A program made the position numbers and the translations under genes. Source: CAWFXC01 sp963819735 (GTDB taxonomy: Bacteria > Actinomycetota > Acidimicrobiia > IMCC26256 > DASPTH01). Taken from it: a stretch of 64,000 bases of DNA. The number at the start of each line of letters is the position of its first letter. The first letter of the stretch is position 1. The DNA is taken from contig CAWFXC010000001.1 in the NCBI GenBank assembly GCA_963819735.1, positions 2,046,001 to 2,110,000 on the forward strand, read 5' to 3'. Below the pieces are notes generated by a model. That model did no database searches. It was not told the origin of the DNA and was given only the letters and a program-made list of their open reading frames with translations. Below are positions 32,983 to 41,195 of this stretch, piece by piece.

Positions 32983-33840
32983 GTGCAGTTCGACCTCGCG
33001 ACCCTGCTCTCGCAATGGGCGGCCGGCGGCCTGCTCTTCTGCTGGGTGACGACCCGACGCCGCGAGGTCGGCATCGGATACGGCTGGCTGCTGCGGTCGT
33101 CGTTCGGCGTCATGGCCGCGCTCTCGGTCGTCGCCGGCTGGGGCGACCCGGGCACCGGCGCCGCCGTCCGCAACGCGGCCACGGCGTTGATGGCGATTGC
33201 CGCGGGCGTCGCGTTCGCATCGTCGTACGTGCGGCGAGCCGCCGGCGTCCGCGGCCAACGCGCGCAGAAGCAGGCGCGCACCCAACGCGTCGCGGCGATG
33301 ACCGGAGCCGTCGGGGAGGCCGGCCCGGCCGACGCGCCCGACGGCAAGGAATTCGATCCGCGGCTCGATCTCGTGGCGCCGATCGCCGGGCTGGTGGCCA
33401 TGCTCGGAGCAGCGTCGTTCGTGGGTGGCGGGTACCCGCTGAGCATCAGTCGGCTCGTGGTGGGGGCGTGCTTCCTGGGGGCGGTGTCGGACGCGATGCT
33501 GCTCGGGCACTGGTACCTGGTGCAGCCGGGGCTCGGGCGGGAACCGATCCGGGAGCTGGTGAAGGCGGTCGCGGTGCTGTGGCCCCTCGAACTCGTGGTG
33601 TACCTGATCCCCGTGGGCATGGTGTCGGTGTTGTCGGGATCCATCGACGACGGGTACGGGGGCCTGATCGGCTGGATGTGGGTGGTGGCGTCGATCACCA
33701 CGATCGGCCTGGTCGTCGCGACCTGGTTCGCGCTGAAGGAACGGTCCTACTCAGCGGTCATGGCAGCCACCGGCCTGCTGTACCTGGCGATCCTGACCGG
33801 CTTCGGCATGGACCTCCTGCCGCGCGCGCTGCTGTCCTGA
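32983..33840 (+). CDS. Polytopic membrane protein, function unknown
   Basis: 285 aa from GTG 32983, 3 bp after the peptidase. About seven TM helices: TLLSQWAAGGLLFCWVTT, SSFGVMAALSVVAGW, ATALMAIAAGVAFASSYV, LVAPIAGLVAMLGAASFVG, LVVGACFLGAVSDAMLLG, LWPLELVVYLIPVGMVSVLS and VVASITTIGLVVATWFAL, with a charged cytosolic loop (QRAQKQARTQRVAAM) near 90-105. No catalytic motif. It resembles actinobacterial membrane proteins of unknown role. It is the last gene before the 96-bp gap to the ABC export operon. Confidence 0.72.
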   Translation: MQFDLATLLSQWAAGGLLFCWVTTRRREVGIGYGWLLRSSFGVMAALSVVAGWGDPGTGAAVRNAATALMAIAAGVAFASSYVRRAAGVRGQRAQKQARTQRVAAMTGAVGEAGPADAPDGKEFDPRLDLVAPIAGLVAMLGAASFVGGGYPLSISRLVVGACFLGAVSDAMLLGHWYLVQPGLGREPIRELVKAVAVLWPLELVVYLIPVGMVSVLSGSIDDGYGGLIGWMWVVASITTIGLVVATWFALKERSYSAVMAATGLLYLAILTGFGMDLLPRALLS

Positions 33841-33936
33841 CGCCTCCGGGCCCGCCGGAAACGCGCCGGAACGCCACCGACGAGGCGCCCGTATGGTCCC
33901 GGAACGCCGCAACCCCTGCACTAGCGTGAGGCGGCA

Positions 33937-34761
33937 ATGTCTCGACTGAGCGACTTCGCGGGCACCCGCGATCTCACCGTCAATCTGACCCTCCGAGAGC
34001 TGCGCGGTCGGTACAAGCGCTCTTTTCTGGGTTGGACGTGGTCGTTGCTCAACCCGTTGTCGACGGTGCTCATCTATTCGCTCGTCTTCTCGTTCTTCCT
34101 GAAGGTCCAACCGCCGCGGGGTCACCCGAGTGGGCTCAAGTCGTTCGCCCTGTTCCTGCTCTGCGCGCTCGTTCCGTGGAACTTCTTCCAGAACGGGCTC
34201 AACATGGGCCTGGGTGCCCTGATCAGCAACGGCAACCTGATCAAGAAGGTGTACTTCCCACGCGAGCTCATCGTGGTGTCCACCATCGCCTCGCTGGTGG
34301 TAACGATGCTGATCGAGCTCGGGGTGTTGTCGGCGATTCTGTTGCTCTTCGGCAACATGGTGCTGCCGTGGATTCCCGTCGTGCTCTTCCTCGTCGCGGT
34401 CGAGACCGTCTTCGTCTTCGGCATCGCGCTCGCGCTGTCGGTCTGGAACGTGTACTTCCGCGACATGCAACACCTCATCGCGATTCTGCTCCAGGTGTTC
34501 TTCTACACCTGCCCGATCGTGTACCCGATCCGGTACGTCCCCGTGCACGCGCACGTGTTCGGGGTCGAGATCCCGCTGCTGCGCATCTACAACCTCAACC
34601 CGCTGGTGCGGTTCATGGGCGCGTTCCGCGACGCGCTGTACGACCTGCGGTTCCCGCCGCTGTGGGACCTCACGTACGTGACGCTCTGGGCGGTCGCGAT
34701 GCTGGGGCTCGGGCTCTGGGTCTTCTCGCGCCTCGACCGCCGTCTGGCCGAGGAAGTCTGA
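33937..34761 (+). CDS. wzm: ABC-2 type polysaccharide export permease (Wzm/TagG-like)
   Basis: 274 aa, the permease half of an ABC polysaccharide exporter. Family block ELRGRYKRSFLGWTWSLLNP opens the protein (about residues 21-40), then six TM helices (LIYSLVFSFFLKV, FALFLLCALVPWNFFQ, ASLVVTMLIELGVLSAILLL, WIPVVLFLVAVETVFVFG, IAILLQVFFYTCPIVYPI and a last helix LWAVAMLGLGLWVFSRL). It is followed after 2 bp by its Wzt ATPase. Such pairs export finished, undecaprenyl-linked chains: O-antigen in Gram-negatives, teichoic acid or galactan in Gram-positives. In actinobacteria a galactan or rhamnan cargo is the likely parallel. Confidence 0.93.
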   Translation: MSRLSDFAGTRDLTVNLTLRELRGRYKRSFLGWTWSLLNPLSTVLIYSLVFSFFLKVQPPRGHPSGLKSFALFLLCALVPWNFFQNGLNMGLGALISNGNLIKKVYFPRELIVVSTIASLVVTMLIELGVLSAILLLFGNMVLPWIPVVLFLVAVETVFVFGIALALSVWNVYFRDMQHLIAILLQVFFYTCPIVYPIRYVPVHAHVFGVEIPLLRIYNLNPLVRFMGAFRDALYDLRFPPLWDLTYVTLWAVAMLGLGLWVFSRLDRRLAEEV

Positions 34762-34763
34762 TC

Positions 34764-35969
34764 GTGGAATCCGCGGTATCGGTCGAGGACGTCTGGAAGA
34801 AGTTCCGCCTCTACGACGAACGTAATCAGTCGCTGAAGGCGGCGGTGATGCGCGGGCGCCGTGCGCGTTACAAGGAGTTCGATGCGCTGAAGGGCGTGTC
34901 TTTCGAGATCCCCGAGGGCGGAACCTTCGGCCTTATCGGCGAGAACGGGTCGGGGAAGAGCACGCTCCTCAAGTGCATCGCCCGAATCTTGCGGCCCGAC
35001 GGCGGAGCAATCCGCACGCGCGGGAAGATCTCCGCGCTCCTCGAGCTCGGTGCCGGGTTCCACCCGGAGCTGTCGGGCCGGGAGAACGTGTACCTCAACG
35101 GCGCCATCCTCGGCATGTCGAAGCGTCAGCTCGAAGCGCGGTTCGACGAGATCGTAGAGTTCGCCGGGCTCGAGCAGTTCATCGACTCGCCGGTGAAGAA
35201 CTACTCGTCGGGGATGTACGTCCGCCTCGGTTTCTCGGTGGCGATCAACGTCGATCCCGACATCCTCCTCGTCGACGAGGTGCTCGCCGTCGGCGACGAG
35301 GCCTTCCAGCGGAAGTGCTCGGAGAAGTTCGCCGAGCTGAAGGAGAGCGGGAAGACCATCGTGGTCGTGTCGCACGCGCTCGGCACCATGCGCACGCTGT
35401 GCGACCGGCTCGCGCTGCTCGAGCACGGCAACCTCGTCGCAGTCGGCGAGTCCGGTCACATCGTCGACAACTACATGAGCGACGTCCACTCCGACCGCGT
35501 GGAAGACGGCGCCCACGGGGTGCGGTGGGGTTCGGGCGAAGGCCACATCTCGCAGATCGAGCTCCTCGACGCACAGCAGAAGCCGGTCACGACCGTGCGC
35601 ACCGGCGACGCGGTCACGTTCCGCTTCCACTACGACCTCGCCGAACCGCTCGAGCGGCCTGTGTTCGGCATGGCCATCTACACCATCGAAGGCGTGCACG
35701 TCACCGGGCCCAACACCCGCGAGGCCGACTACGTGCCCGAACGTCTCGAAGGCACCGGCTTCGTGGACCTCCACATCGAGCGGTTGCTCCTCGTGCGGGG
35801 GATCTACGACGTGAGCGTGTCGCTCGTCGACTACTCGTGCCTCCACGTGTACGACTTCCGTCACCGTGCGTTCCGGTTCGACGTCGAACGCGGTCGGCCC
35901 GAGGAGCAGTACGGCGTGGTCTCGCTCGGCGGCAAGTGGGAGGGGCTTCCGGTGGAAGTGCCGCAATGA
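34764..35969 (+). CDS. wzt: Wzt-type ABC ATPase with C-terminal carbohydrate-recognition domain
   Basis: 401 aa from GTG 34764. The ATPase domain (about 1-240) shows Walker A GLIGENGSGKSTLLKC, the signature NYSSGMYVRLGFSVAI and Walker B DILLVDEVLAVGDEAF. From about 260 on comes a Wzt_C-like beta domain (EGHISQIELLDAQQKPVTTV, FRFHYDLAEPLERPVFGMAI, RGIYDVSVSLVDYSCLHVYD). In O-antigen Wzt proteins that domain binds the modified non-reducing end of the chain and couples termination to export. Its stop overlaps the next gene, a methyltransferase (ATGA), which fits chain capping by methylation. Confidence 0.93.
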   Translation: MESAVSVEDVWKKFRLYDERNQSLKAAVMRGRRARYKEFDALKGVSFEIPEGGTFGLIGENGSGKSTLLKCIARILRPDGGAIRTRGKISALLELGAGFHPELSGRENVYLNGAILGMSKRQLEARFDEIVEFAGLEQFIDSPVKNYSSGMYVRLGFSVAINVDPDILLVDEVLAVGDEAFQRKCSEKFAELKESGKTIVVVSHALGTMRTLCDRLALLEHGNLVAVGESGHIVDNYMSDVHSDRVEDGAHGVRWGSGEGHISQIELLDAQQKPVTTVRTGDAVTFRFHYDLAEPLERPVFGMAIYTIEGVHVTGPNTREADYVPERLEGTGFVDLHIERLLLVRGIYDVSVSLVDYSCLHVYDFRHRAFRFDVERGRPEEQYGVVSLGGKWEGLPVEVPQ

Positions 35970-36997
35970 CCGAACGCGACGAGCTGCTCGAGCTCCCCTT
36001 CGACCAATACCAGCGCTACCAGATCGCGGCCGATCTGGTCGCACAGCTCGGGATCGCGACCGGCGAGCGGGTCGTCGACGTCGGCGGCGCCCCCGGGCGC
36101 ATCGAGGACTTCCTCCCGGACCACGAGACCGTCATCGTCGACGTGGAGGGTCCGTTCCACGGCCGCTTCGTGATGGGCAGCGGCGCCGGTCTGCCATTCG
36201 GATCGGGGTCGTTCCGCGCCGCAATCGCGCTCGACACGCTCGAACACGTCCCCGCCGAACACCGGGGGGCATTCCTCGCCGAGCTCCGGCGGGTCGCCGA
36301 CGTCGTGATCCTGTCGGCCCCGTTCGCCGATCCGCAGGTCGAGCTGGCCGAGCGCGCGTTGGGGGAGTTCGTCACCAGCCGATTCGGCGAGTTCCCCACG
36401 CTCGAGGAGCACTCCGAGCACGGGTTGCCGCGGCTCGAGGAGTCGGTGCAGGAGTTCGAGAAGGACGACTGGCCGGCGGCGACGCTGCCGAGCGGCTACC
36501 TGCCCCGTTGGCTCGCCGGCATGCTCCTGCACCACGAGCTGCTGGCGTCGGGCGTCCCCGAGCTCTCGCAGCTGCACGCCTACTACAACGCGACCGTTTC
36601 CCCGCTCGACTGCCGGGAGCCTTCGTACCGTCACGTCATCGTCTCCGCCCGCGACCTCCCGCGGTCGGTCCTCGACGCCGCCGTCGCCGGCCTCCTGGTC
36701 GACACCGATACCGCCGAGGGCGAGGCGGCGTTGCGTTCCATCGCGTCGGCGGTGTTCGCGCAGCGCCTGGGCGGCGTTCTCCATTCCGGCGAGATGGCCG
36801 CGCTGCGAACCCAGCTCGACGCGGTCCGGACGCAGGTCGCGGGGCTCGAGCGACAGGTGGCCGACCGCGACGCACACCTCCTGGAGGTGCGAGCCGACAA
36901 CGAGCGGCTCCGGGTCGAGGTCGCGCAACTCCGGCGCAGCCTGTTGACGCGGGTTGCCCATCGGCTCGCCGCGACTCGCGAACGGGGAACGAAGTGA
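35966..36997 (+). CDS. SAM-dependent methyltransferase with C-terminal coiled coil
   Basis: 343 aa. The methyltransferase core (about 30-130) has GERVVDVGGAPGRIEDFL, TVIVDVEGPFHGRFVMG and AIALDTLEHVPAEHRGAFLA. The last 70 residues form a predicted coiled coil (GEMAALRTQLDAVRTQVAGL, EVRADNERLRVEVAQLRRSL) and end with a basic tail. This resembles chain-terminating enzymes such as WbdD, where a coiled coil measures glycan length next to a capping methyltransferase. ATGA overlap with wzt and GTGA overlap with the next gene show tight coupling. Capping function is inferred from architecture and context. Confidence 0.84.
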   Translation: MTERDELLELPFDQYQRYQIAADLVAQLGIATGERVVDVGGAPGRIEDFLPDHETVIVDVEGPFHGRFVMGSGAGLPFGSGSFRAAIALDTLEHVPAEHRGAFLAELRRVADVVILSAPFADPQVELAERALGEFVTSRFGEFPTLEEHSEHGLPRLEESVQEFEKDDWPAATLPSGYLPRWLAGMLLHHELLASGVPELSQLHAYYNATVSPLDCREPSYRHVIVSARDLPRSVLDAAVAGLLVDTDTAEGEAALRSIASAVFAQRLGGVLHSGEMAALRTQLDAVRTQVAGLERQVADRDAHLLEVRADNERLRVEVAQLRRSLLTRVAHRLAATRERGTK

Positions 36998-39480
36998 CCG
37001 ATCCTGCGCCCATGGTGTCCGTGGTGCTCGTGAACTACCGGAAGCCCGACGACACCCTGGCGTGTCTCGAGGGTCTGGGTGCCCTCGACTGGCCCGCCGA
37101 CTCGCTCGAGGTCATCGTGGTCGACAACGAGTCCGGTGACGGCAGCGCCGCCGCCATCACCGAGGGCGCGCCCGGGGTGCGGCTCATCGAAGCGGGCGAG
37201 AACCGCGGATTCGCAGGCGGTTGCAATCTCGGTGCCGCGGCCGCGCGAGGTCGCTACCTCGCGTTCATCAACAACGACGCCAAGCCCGATCCGCAATGGC
37301 TCCGCGCCGCCGTGAGCGTGCTCGAGGGGCACGGATCGGTGGCCTGCGTCGCCAGCAAGGTGCTCGACTGGGAAGGCGCGACGGTCGATTTCATCGACGC
37401 CGGGCTCTCCTTCTACGGGCACGGATTCAAGTTGCACGTCGGCGAGGCCTCGGCCGGTTTGGGCAACGAGGAGCACGACGTGCTGTTCGCGTCGGGCGCC
37501 GCGATGGTGATCGACGCGGAGGTCTTCCGCCACGTCGGCGGCTTCGACGAGCGTTTCTTCATGTTCTTCGAGGACGTCGATCTCGGATGGCGGTTGTGGC
37601 TCTCGGGGTACGAGGTGCGCTACGTGCCGTCGTCGCTCGTGTTCCATCGTCACCACGCGTCGATGACCGACGTCGGCGCGTGGCGCGAGCACTACCTGCT
37701 GGAGCGCAACGCGCTGTTCACCATCTACAAGAACTACGACGACGAGAATCTCCGGACCGTGCTGCCGGCTGCGCTCGCGCTCGCGGTGCGGCGCGGCATC
37801 GCGCTCGGGAGCGATGATCCGCATTCACTCGACCTCCAAAGATCCTCGATCGATCGCGACGAGCAGCAGGGTGCCCACAAGCAGACCCTGGCCGCTGCGT
37901 TCGCGGTCGACGCCTTCGTCGAGGCGTTTCCCGAGCTCGAGCAGGAACGGAGGCGGGTGCAGGCCCGCCGCCGCCGCCCCGACGCCGAGATCCTGCGCCT
38001 GTTCCAGCGGCCGCTGCAGCCCAACATCGAAGTGCCGTACTTCCGCGCCGGATACGACGCCGTCGTCGATGCCCTCGGTGTGCCGGAGGTGTTCTCGCGT
38101 CGTCGTCGGATCGTGGTGGCCACCGGCGACACGATTCGGCCTGCCATGGCCGGCCCCGCCATCCGTGCGTGGCAGATCGCGCTCGCGCTCTCCCGCGAGC
38201 ACGACGTCGAACTGATCAGCACGACCGCGGCCGACGGCATGAGCCACCCTGATTTCCGGGTCCGGAAGGTGAGCGCGCATGAACTGAAGGGCCTGGTCGA
38301 TTGGGCGGACGTCATCGTGTTCCAGGGGCACGTGATGTTCGAGCACCCGTCGATCGCGGCGTCCCAGAAGGTCGTCCTGGTCGACATCTACGACCCGTTC
38401 CATCTCGAGCAACTCGAACAGGCGCGCGACCTCGGCCGCCTGCACCGGCGGCAGATCGTGCAGGGTTCCACCGACGTGCTGAACCAACAGCTGGCGCGGG
38501 GCGACTTCTTCACCTGCGCGAGCGCGAAGCAACGCGACTTCTGGCTCGGCCAACTGGCCGCGATGGGCCGGATCAACCCGCTCACCTACGACGCCGACGA
38601 GACGCTCGGTGAGCTGATGGCGATCGTGCCGTTCGGAGTGAGCGACACGCCGCCGGTGCACTCGCGGCCCGCGCTGAAGGGCGTCGTCCCCGGGATCGGG
38701 CTCGACGACAAGGTCGTGCTGTGGGGCGGGGGGATCTACAACTGGTTCGATCCACTCACGTTGTTGCACGCGATCGACAAGCTCCGCACCCGCCTGCCGA
38801 ACGTCCGGCTGTTCTTCCTCGGGCTGAAGCACCCCAATCCGCACGTGCCCGAGATGCGGATGGCCGTCGCCACCCGCGCGCTGGCCGACGAGCTCGGGCT
38901 CACCGACACCCATGTCTTCTTCAACGAGGGATGGGTGGAATACGACGACCGCCAGAACTACCTCCTCGAAGCCGACGTCGGGGTGAGCACGCACCTCGAC
39001 CACGTGGAGACGGAGTTCTCGTTCCGGACCCGGATCCTCGACTACTTCTGGGCATCGCTGCCGGTCGTGGCGACGCGCGGGGATTCCCTGGCCGAGCTGA
39101 TCGAGCACCACGAGGTGGGTCTCACCGTGCCGGCCGAAGACGTCGACGCGCTGGAGGAGGCGCTCTACGCGCTGCTGGCCGACGACGACCGCAACGCAGC
39201 GTGCCGGGCGAAGGCGGTCGCGGTGGCCGAGGAGTTCCGCTGGACCACCGTGCTGTCCCCGATCGTCGAATTCTGCCGCGACCCGCGACGCGCGCCCGAC
39301 CTCGTCGACCCCGACATGGTGGAGCTGGCGGCGACCGCCCCCACCACCCGGACGCGGAACCCGAAGTTCTTCTCGTTCCGTCACGACGTCGGAACCATTG
39401 CTCGGCACCTCCAGGCCGGCGAGTTGAAGTCCATCGTGCGGAAGGTGCTGGGCCGGATCCGGCTCGCACTGCACATCTGA
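36994..39480 (+). CDS. Bifunctional glycosyltransferase, GT2-GT4 fusion
   Basis: 828 aa from GTG 36994. The N-terminal GT2 domain (about 1-260) shows MVSVVLVNYRKPDDTLACLE, EVIVVDNESGDGS, NRGFAGGCNLGAAAARGRYL, the DxD-like INNDAKPDPQW, and GGFDERFFMFFEDVDLGWRL, like rhamnosyl/galactofuranosyltransferases. A linker (about 270-370) leads to a GT-B domain: RRRIVVATGDTIRPAMAGPA, VIVFQGHVMFEHPSI, VLWGGGIYNWFDPLTLLHAI, NVRLFFLGLKHPNPH, VSTHLDHVETEFSFRTRILD and DYFWASLPVVATRGDSLAEL. One chain could make two linkages of the exported repeat unit. It lies inside the Wzm/Wzt operon with 4-nt overlaps. Confidence 0.9.
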   Translation: MTDPAPMVSVVLVNYRKPDDTLACLEGLGALDWPADSLEVIVVDNESGDGSAAAITEGAPGVRLIEAGENRGFAGGCNLGAAAARGRYLAFINNDAKPDPQWLRAAVSVLEGHGSVACVASKVLDWEGATVDFIDAGLSFYGHGFKLHVGEASAGLGNEEHDVLFASGAAMVIDAEVFRHVGGFDERFFMFFEDVDLGWRLWLSGYEVRYVPSSLVFHRHHASMTDVGAWREHYLLERNALFTIYKNYDDENLRTVLPAALALAVRRGIALGSDDPHSLDLQRSSIDRDEQQGAHKQTLAAAFAVDAFVEAFPELEQERRRVQARRRRPDAEILRLFQRPLQPNIEVPYFRAGYDAVVDALGVPEVFSRRRRIVVATGDTIRPAMAGPAIRAWQIALALSREHDVELISTTAADGMSHPDFRVRKVSAHELKGLVDWADVIVFQGHVMFEHPSIAASQKVVLVDIYDPFHLEQLEQARDLGRLHRRQIVQGSTDVLNQQLARGDFFTCASAKQRDFWLGQLAAMGRINPLTYDADETLGELMAIVPFGVSDTPPVHSRPALKGVVPGIGLDDKVVLWGGGIYNWFDPLTLLHAIDKLRTRLPNVRLFFLGLKHPNPHVPEMRMAVATRALADELGLTDTHVFFNEGWVEYDDRQNYLLEADVGVSTHLDHVETEFSFRTRILDYFWASLPVVATRGDSLAELIEHHEVGLTVPAEDVDALEEALYALLADDDRNAACRAKAVAVAEEFRWTTVLSPIVEFCRDPRRAPDLVDPDMVELAATAPTTRTRNPKFFSFRHDVGTIARHLQAGELKSIVRKVLGRIRLALHI

Positions 39481-39543
39481 TCGACGGCCTCGTGTCGTGC
39501 GCAGCCGCGGATGCACCAGCGGTTACAGGAGCGGAGAGACAGG

Positions 39544-40209
39544 ATGAGCTCGGACACGATACGGGTCGACATCGGCTGCGGGAACGCCAAGCGGGAGGGG
39601 TTCGTCGGGCTCGATCAATTCGCCGGAGAACAGGTCGACCACATTCTCGACCTCACGCGCGATCCGTATCCCTTCCCGGACGACAGTGTCGACGAGGTGT
39701 TCTCCGCGCACTTCCTCGAGCACATCGACGAGCCGAATCACGTGTTCGAAGAGATCGGGCGCATCTGCAAGGACGGCGCCGCGATCGAGTTCTACACGCC
39801 GTACGCGTGGACGAACGAGGCGTTCCTGTACGGCCATCTCCACGGCATCACCGAGGAGCTGTGGAACCACCTCGGGGTCTCCCACCGCGATGTGTACGCC
39901 GGGATGCTCAAAGGCCGATGGCTGCTCCGACGCTTCGTGTTCGTGATCGACCAGGCCACGGTCGACGATCTCACCCGTCGCAAAGTCGACCTCGACTTCG
40001 CGGTGCGCTACCTCAAGGGCGTGGTGAAGGAGTTCGGGGTCGAGATCGAGTTCCGGCGCGACCTGGCGCTCCCCGCGGTGGTACCGGAACGGGTCTATGC
40101 CGTCACCCGGTTCGGCGAACGGAAGCCGCTCGTGGCCCCGGCCGCGTCTTCGGTGGGCTCGTCGCTGGAACGGTGGGCGCGCGGCCTCAAGCGTCGCCTC
40201 GGGCGATAG
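39544..40209 (+). CDS. SAM-dependent methyltransferase
   Basis: 221 aa from ATG 39544, behind a GGAG-rich stretch (ggagcggagagacagg). Small class I fold: IRVDIGCGNAKREGFVGLDQF, HILDLTRDPYPFPDDSVDEV, FSAHFLEHIDEPNHVFEEIG and KDGAAIEFYTPYAWTNEAFL. The C-terminal part (about 130-221) is basic. It follows the GT2-GT4 enzyme by 63 bp and precedes a PhyH-type dioxygenase, as a second possible decoration enzyme of the exported glycan. The upstream in-frame ATG at 39511 lacks an SD. Confidence 0.85.
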   Translation: MSSDTIRVDIGCGNAKREGFVGLDQFAGEQVDHILDLTRDPYPFPDDSVDEVFSAHFLEHIDEPNHVFEEIGRICKDGAAIEFYTPYAWTNEAFLYGHLHGITEELWNHLGVSHRDVYAGMLKGRWLLRRFVFVIDQATVDDLTRRKVDLDFAVRYLKGVVKEFGVEIEFRRDLALPAVVPERVYAVTRFGERKPLVAPAASSVGSSLERWARGLKRRLGR

Positions 40210-40288
40210 CCGCGCGGCGGGAGCGCGGCGCCGGACCCGCTCGCAATACGCTGGTGGACGTCGACCGAGCGTGCGAGGGGTCAGCAAC

Positions 40289-41146
40289 ATGAGCGGAAAG
40301 CTGAAGGCGACGGTGGGCCTCGACCCGCTCAGTCGCAAACAGCACGCGGACTGGGCGCGTGCGGGATTTCTGGTGCTGCCGCGATTCTACAGCGAGGCGC
40401 GCATCGACGTGATCACCGACCTGGTGGAGACCGAGTGGCGCAATCGCCGCCGCGACGAAAACCCGCTCGTCATCGACGTGCTCGAGGGTGAGCTCGCCGA
40501 CCGCCGCATGTACTTCCGCGACGCACCCGACGACGCCAAGCAGTATCCGTACAAGCTCAATGATCTGTACCTGACCAGCCAAGAGGTGCGTGATCTGGTG
40601 CTCGACAAGCACCTCGTCGCGATTCTCCGCTCGCTCATCGCCGGCGATCCGACCGTGTGCAACTCGCTCAACTTCGAGCGGGGCAGCCAGCAGGACTACC
40701 ACTTCGACACCTATTACATGCCGGGTCCGTGCGAGAACGGCCTCGTGGTCACGTCGATCTGTCTCGAGGACGTGCATCCCGACGCCGGTCCGCTCACCTA
40801 CTACCCCGGGAGCCACGAGATCCCGCCGTACCGCTTCTCCGACGGAGGGGTCCGGGCGGTTCACGACGAGATGGAAGAAGCGACGAAGTACGCGTTCGCC
40901 GAGATCGCGGCGCGCGACATCGAACCGGTCGACTTCCACGGGCGCAAGGGCGACGTCTTCATCTGGCACGAGCAGCTGTACCACGGAGGCCGCAAGATCG
41001 TCGACCAGTCGCGCACGCGGCGCAGCCTCGTCACGCACTACTGGCGGGCCGACGTGCTCGAGGTGCCGGAGGGCTGGCACATGACCCCGATGGGAAAGCG
41101 CGGGTCGTATCTCAATCGTGTGCACCAGCCGGTGCCGCAGGGCTGA
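40289..41146 (+). CDS. PhyH-family Fe(II)/2-oxoglutarate-type dioxygenase
   Basis: 285 aa from ATG 40289, with GAGGGG about 9 bp upstream. Phytanoyl-CoA dioxygenase fold (PF05721): FLVLPRFYSEARIDVITDLV at the start, the iron HxD in QQDYHFDTYYMPGPCENGLV, the DAGPLTYYPGSHEIPPYRF stretch and the distal iron His with nearby Arg in IWHEQLYHGGRKIVDQSRTR, then RRSLVTHYWRAD. PhyH relatives in polysaccharide or lipid clusters hydroxylate sugars or aglycones. It ends the wzm-wzt group, so it may hydroxylate the same glycan. The exact substrate is not readable. Confidence 0.86.
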   Translation: MSGKLKATVGLDPLSRKQHADWARAGFLVLPRFYSEARIDVITDLVETEWRNRRRDENPLVIDVLEGELADRRMYFRDAPDDAKQYPYKLNDLYLTSQEVRDLVLDKHLVAILRSLIAGDPTVCNSLNFERGSQQDYHFDTYYMPGPCENGLVVTSICLEDVHPDAGPLTYYPGSHEIPPYRFSDGGVRAVHDEMEEATKYAFAEIAARDIEPVDFHGRKGDVFIWHEQLYHGGRKIVDQSRTRRSLVTHYWRADVLEVPEGWHMTPMGKRGSYLNRVHQPVPQG

Positions 41147-41195
41147 TCACCCACGCGCCGATCGAGCGCCGCGTGGACCGCTCGGCGCGCCGCGG

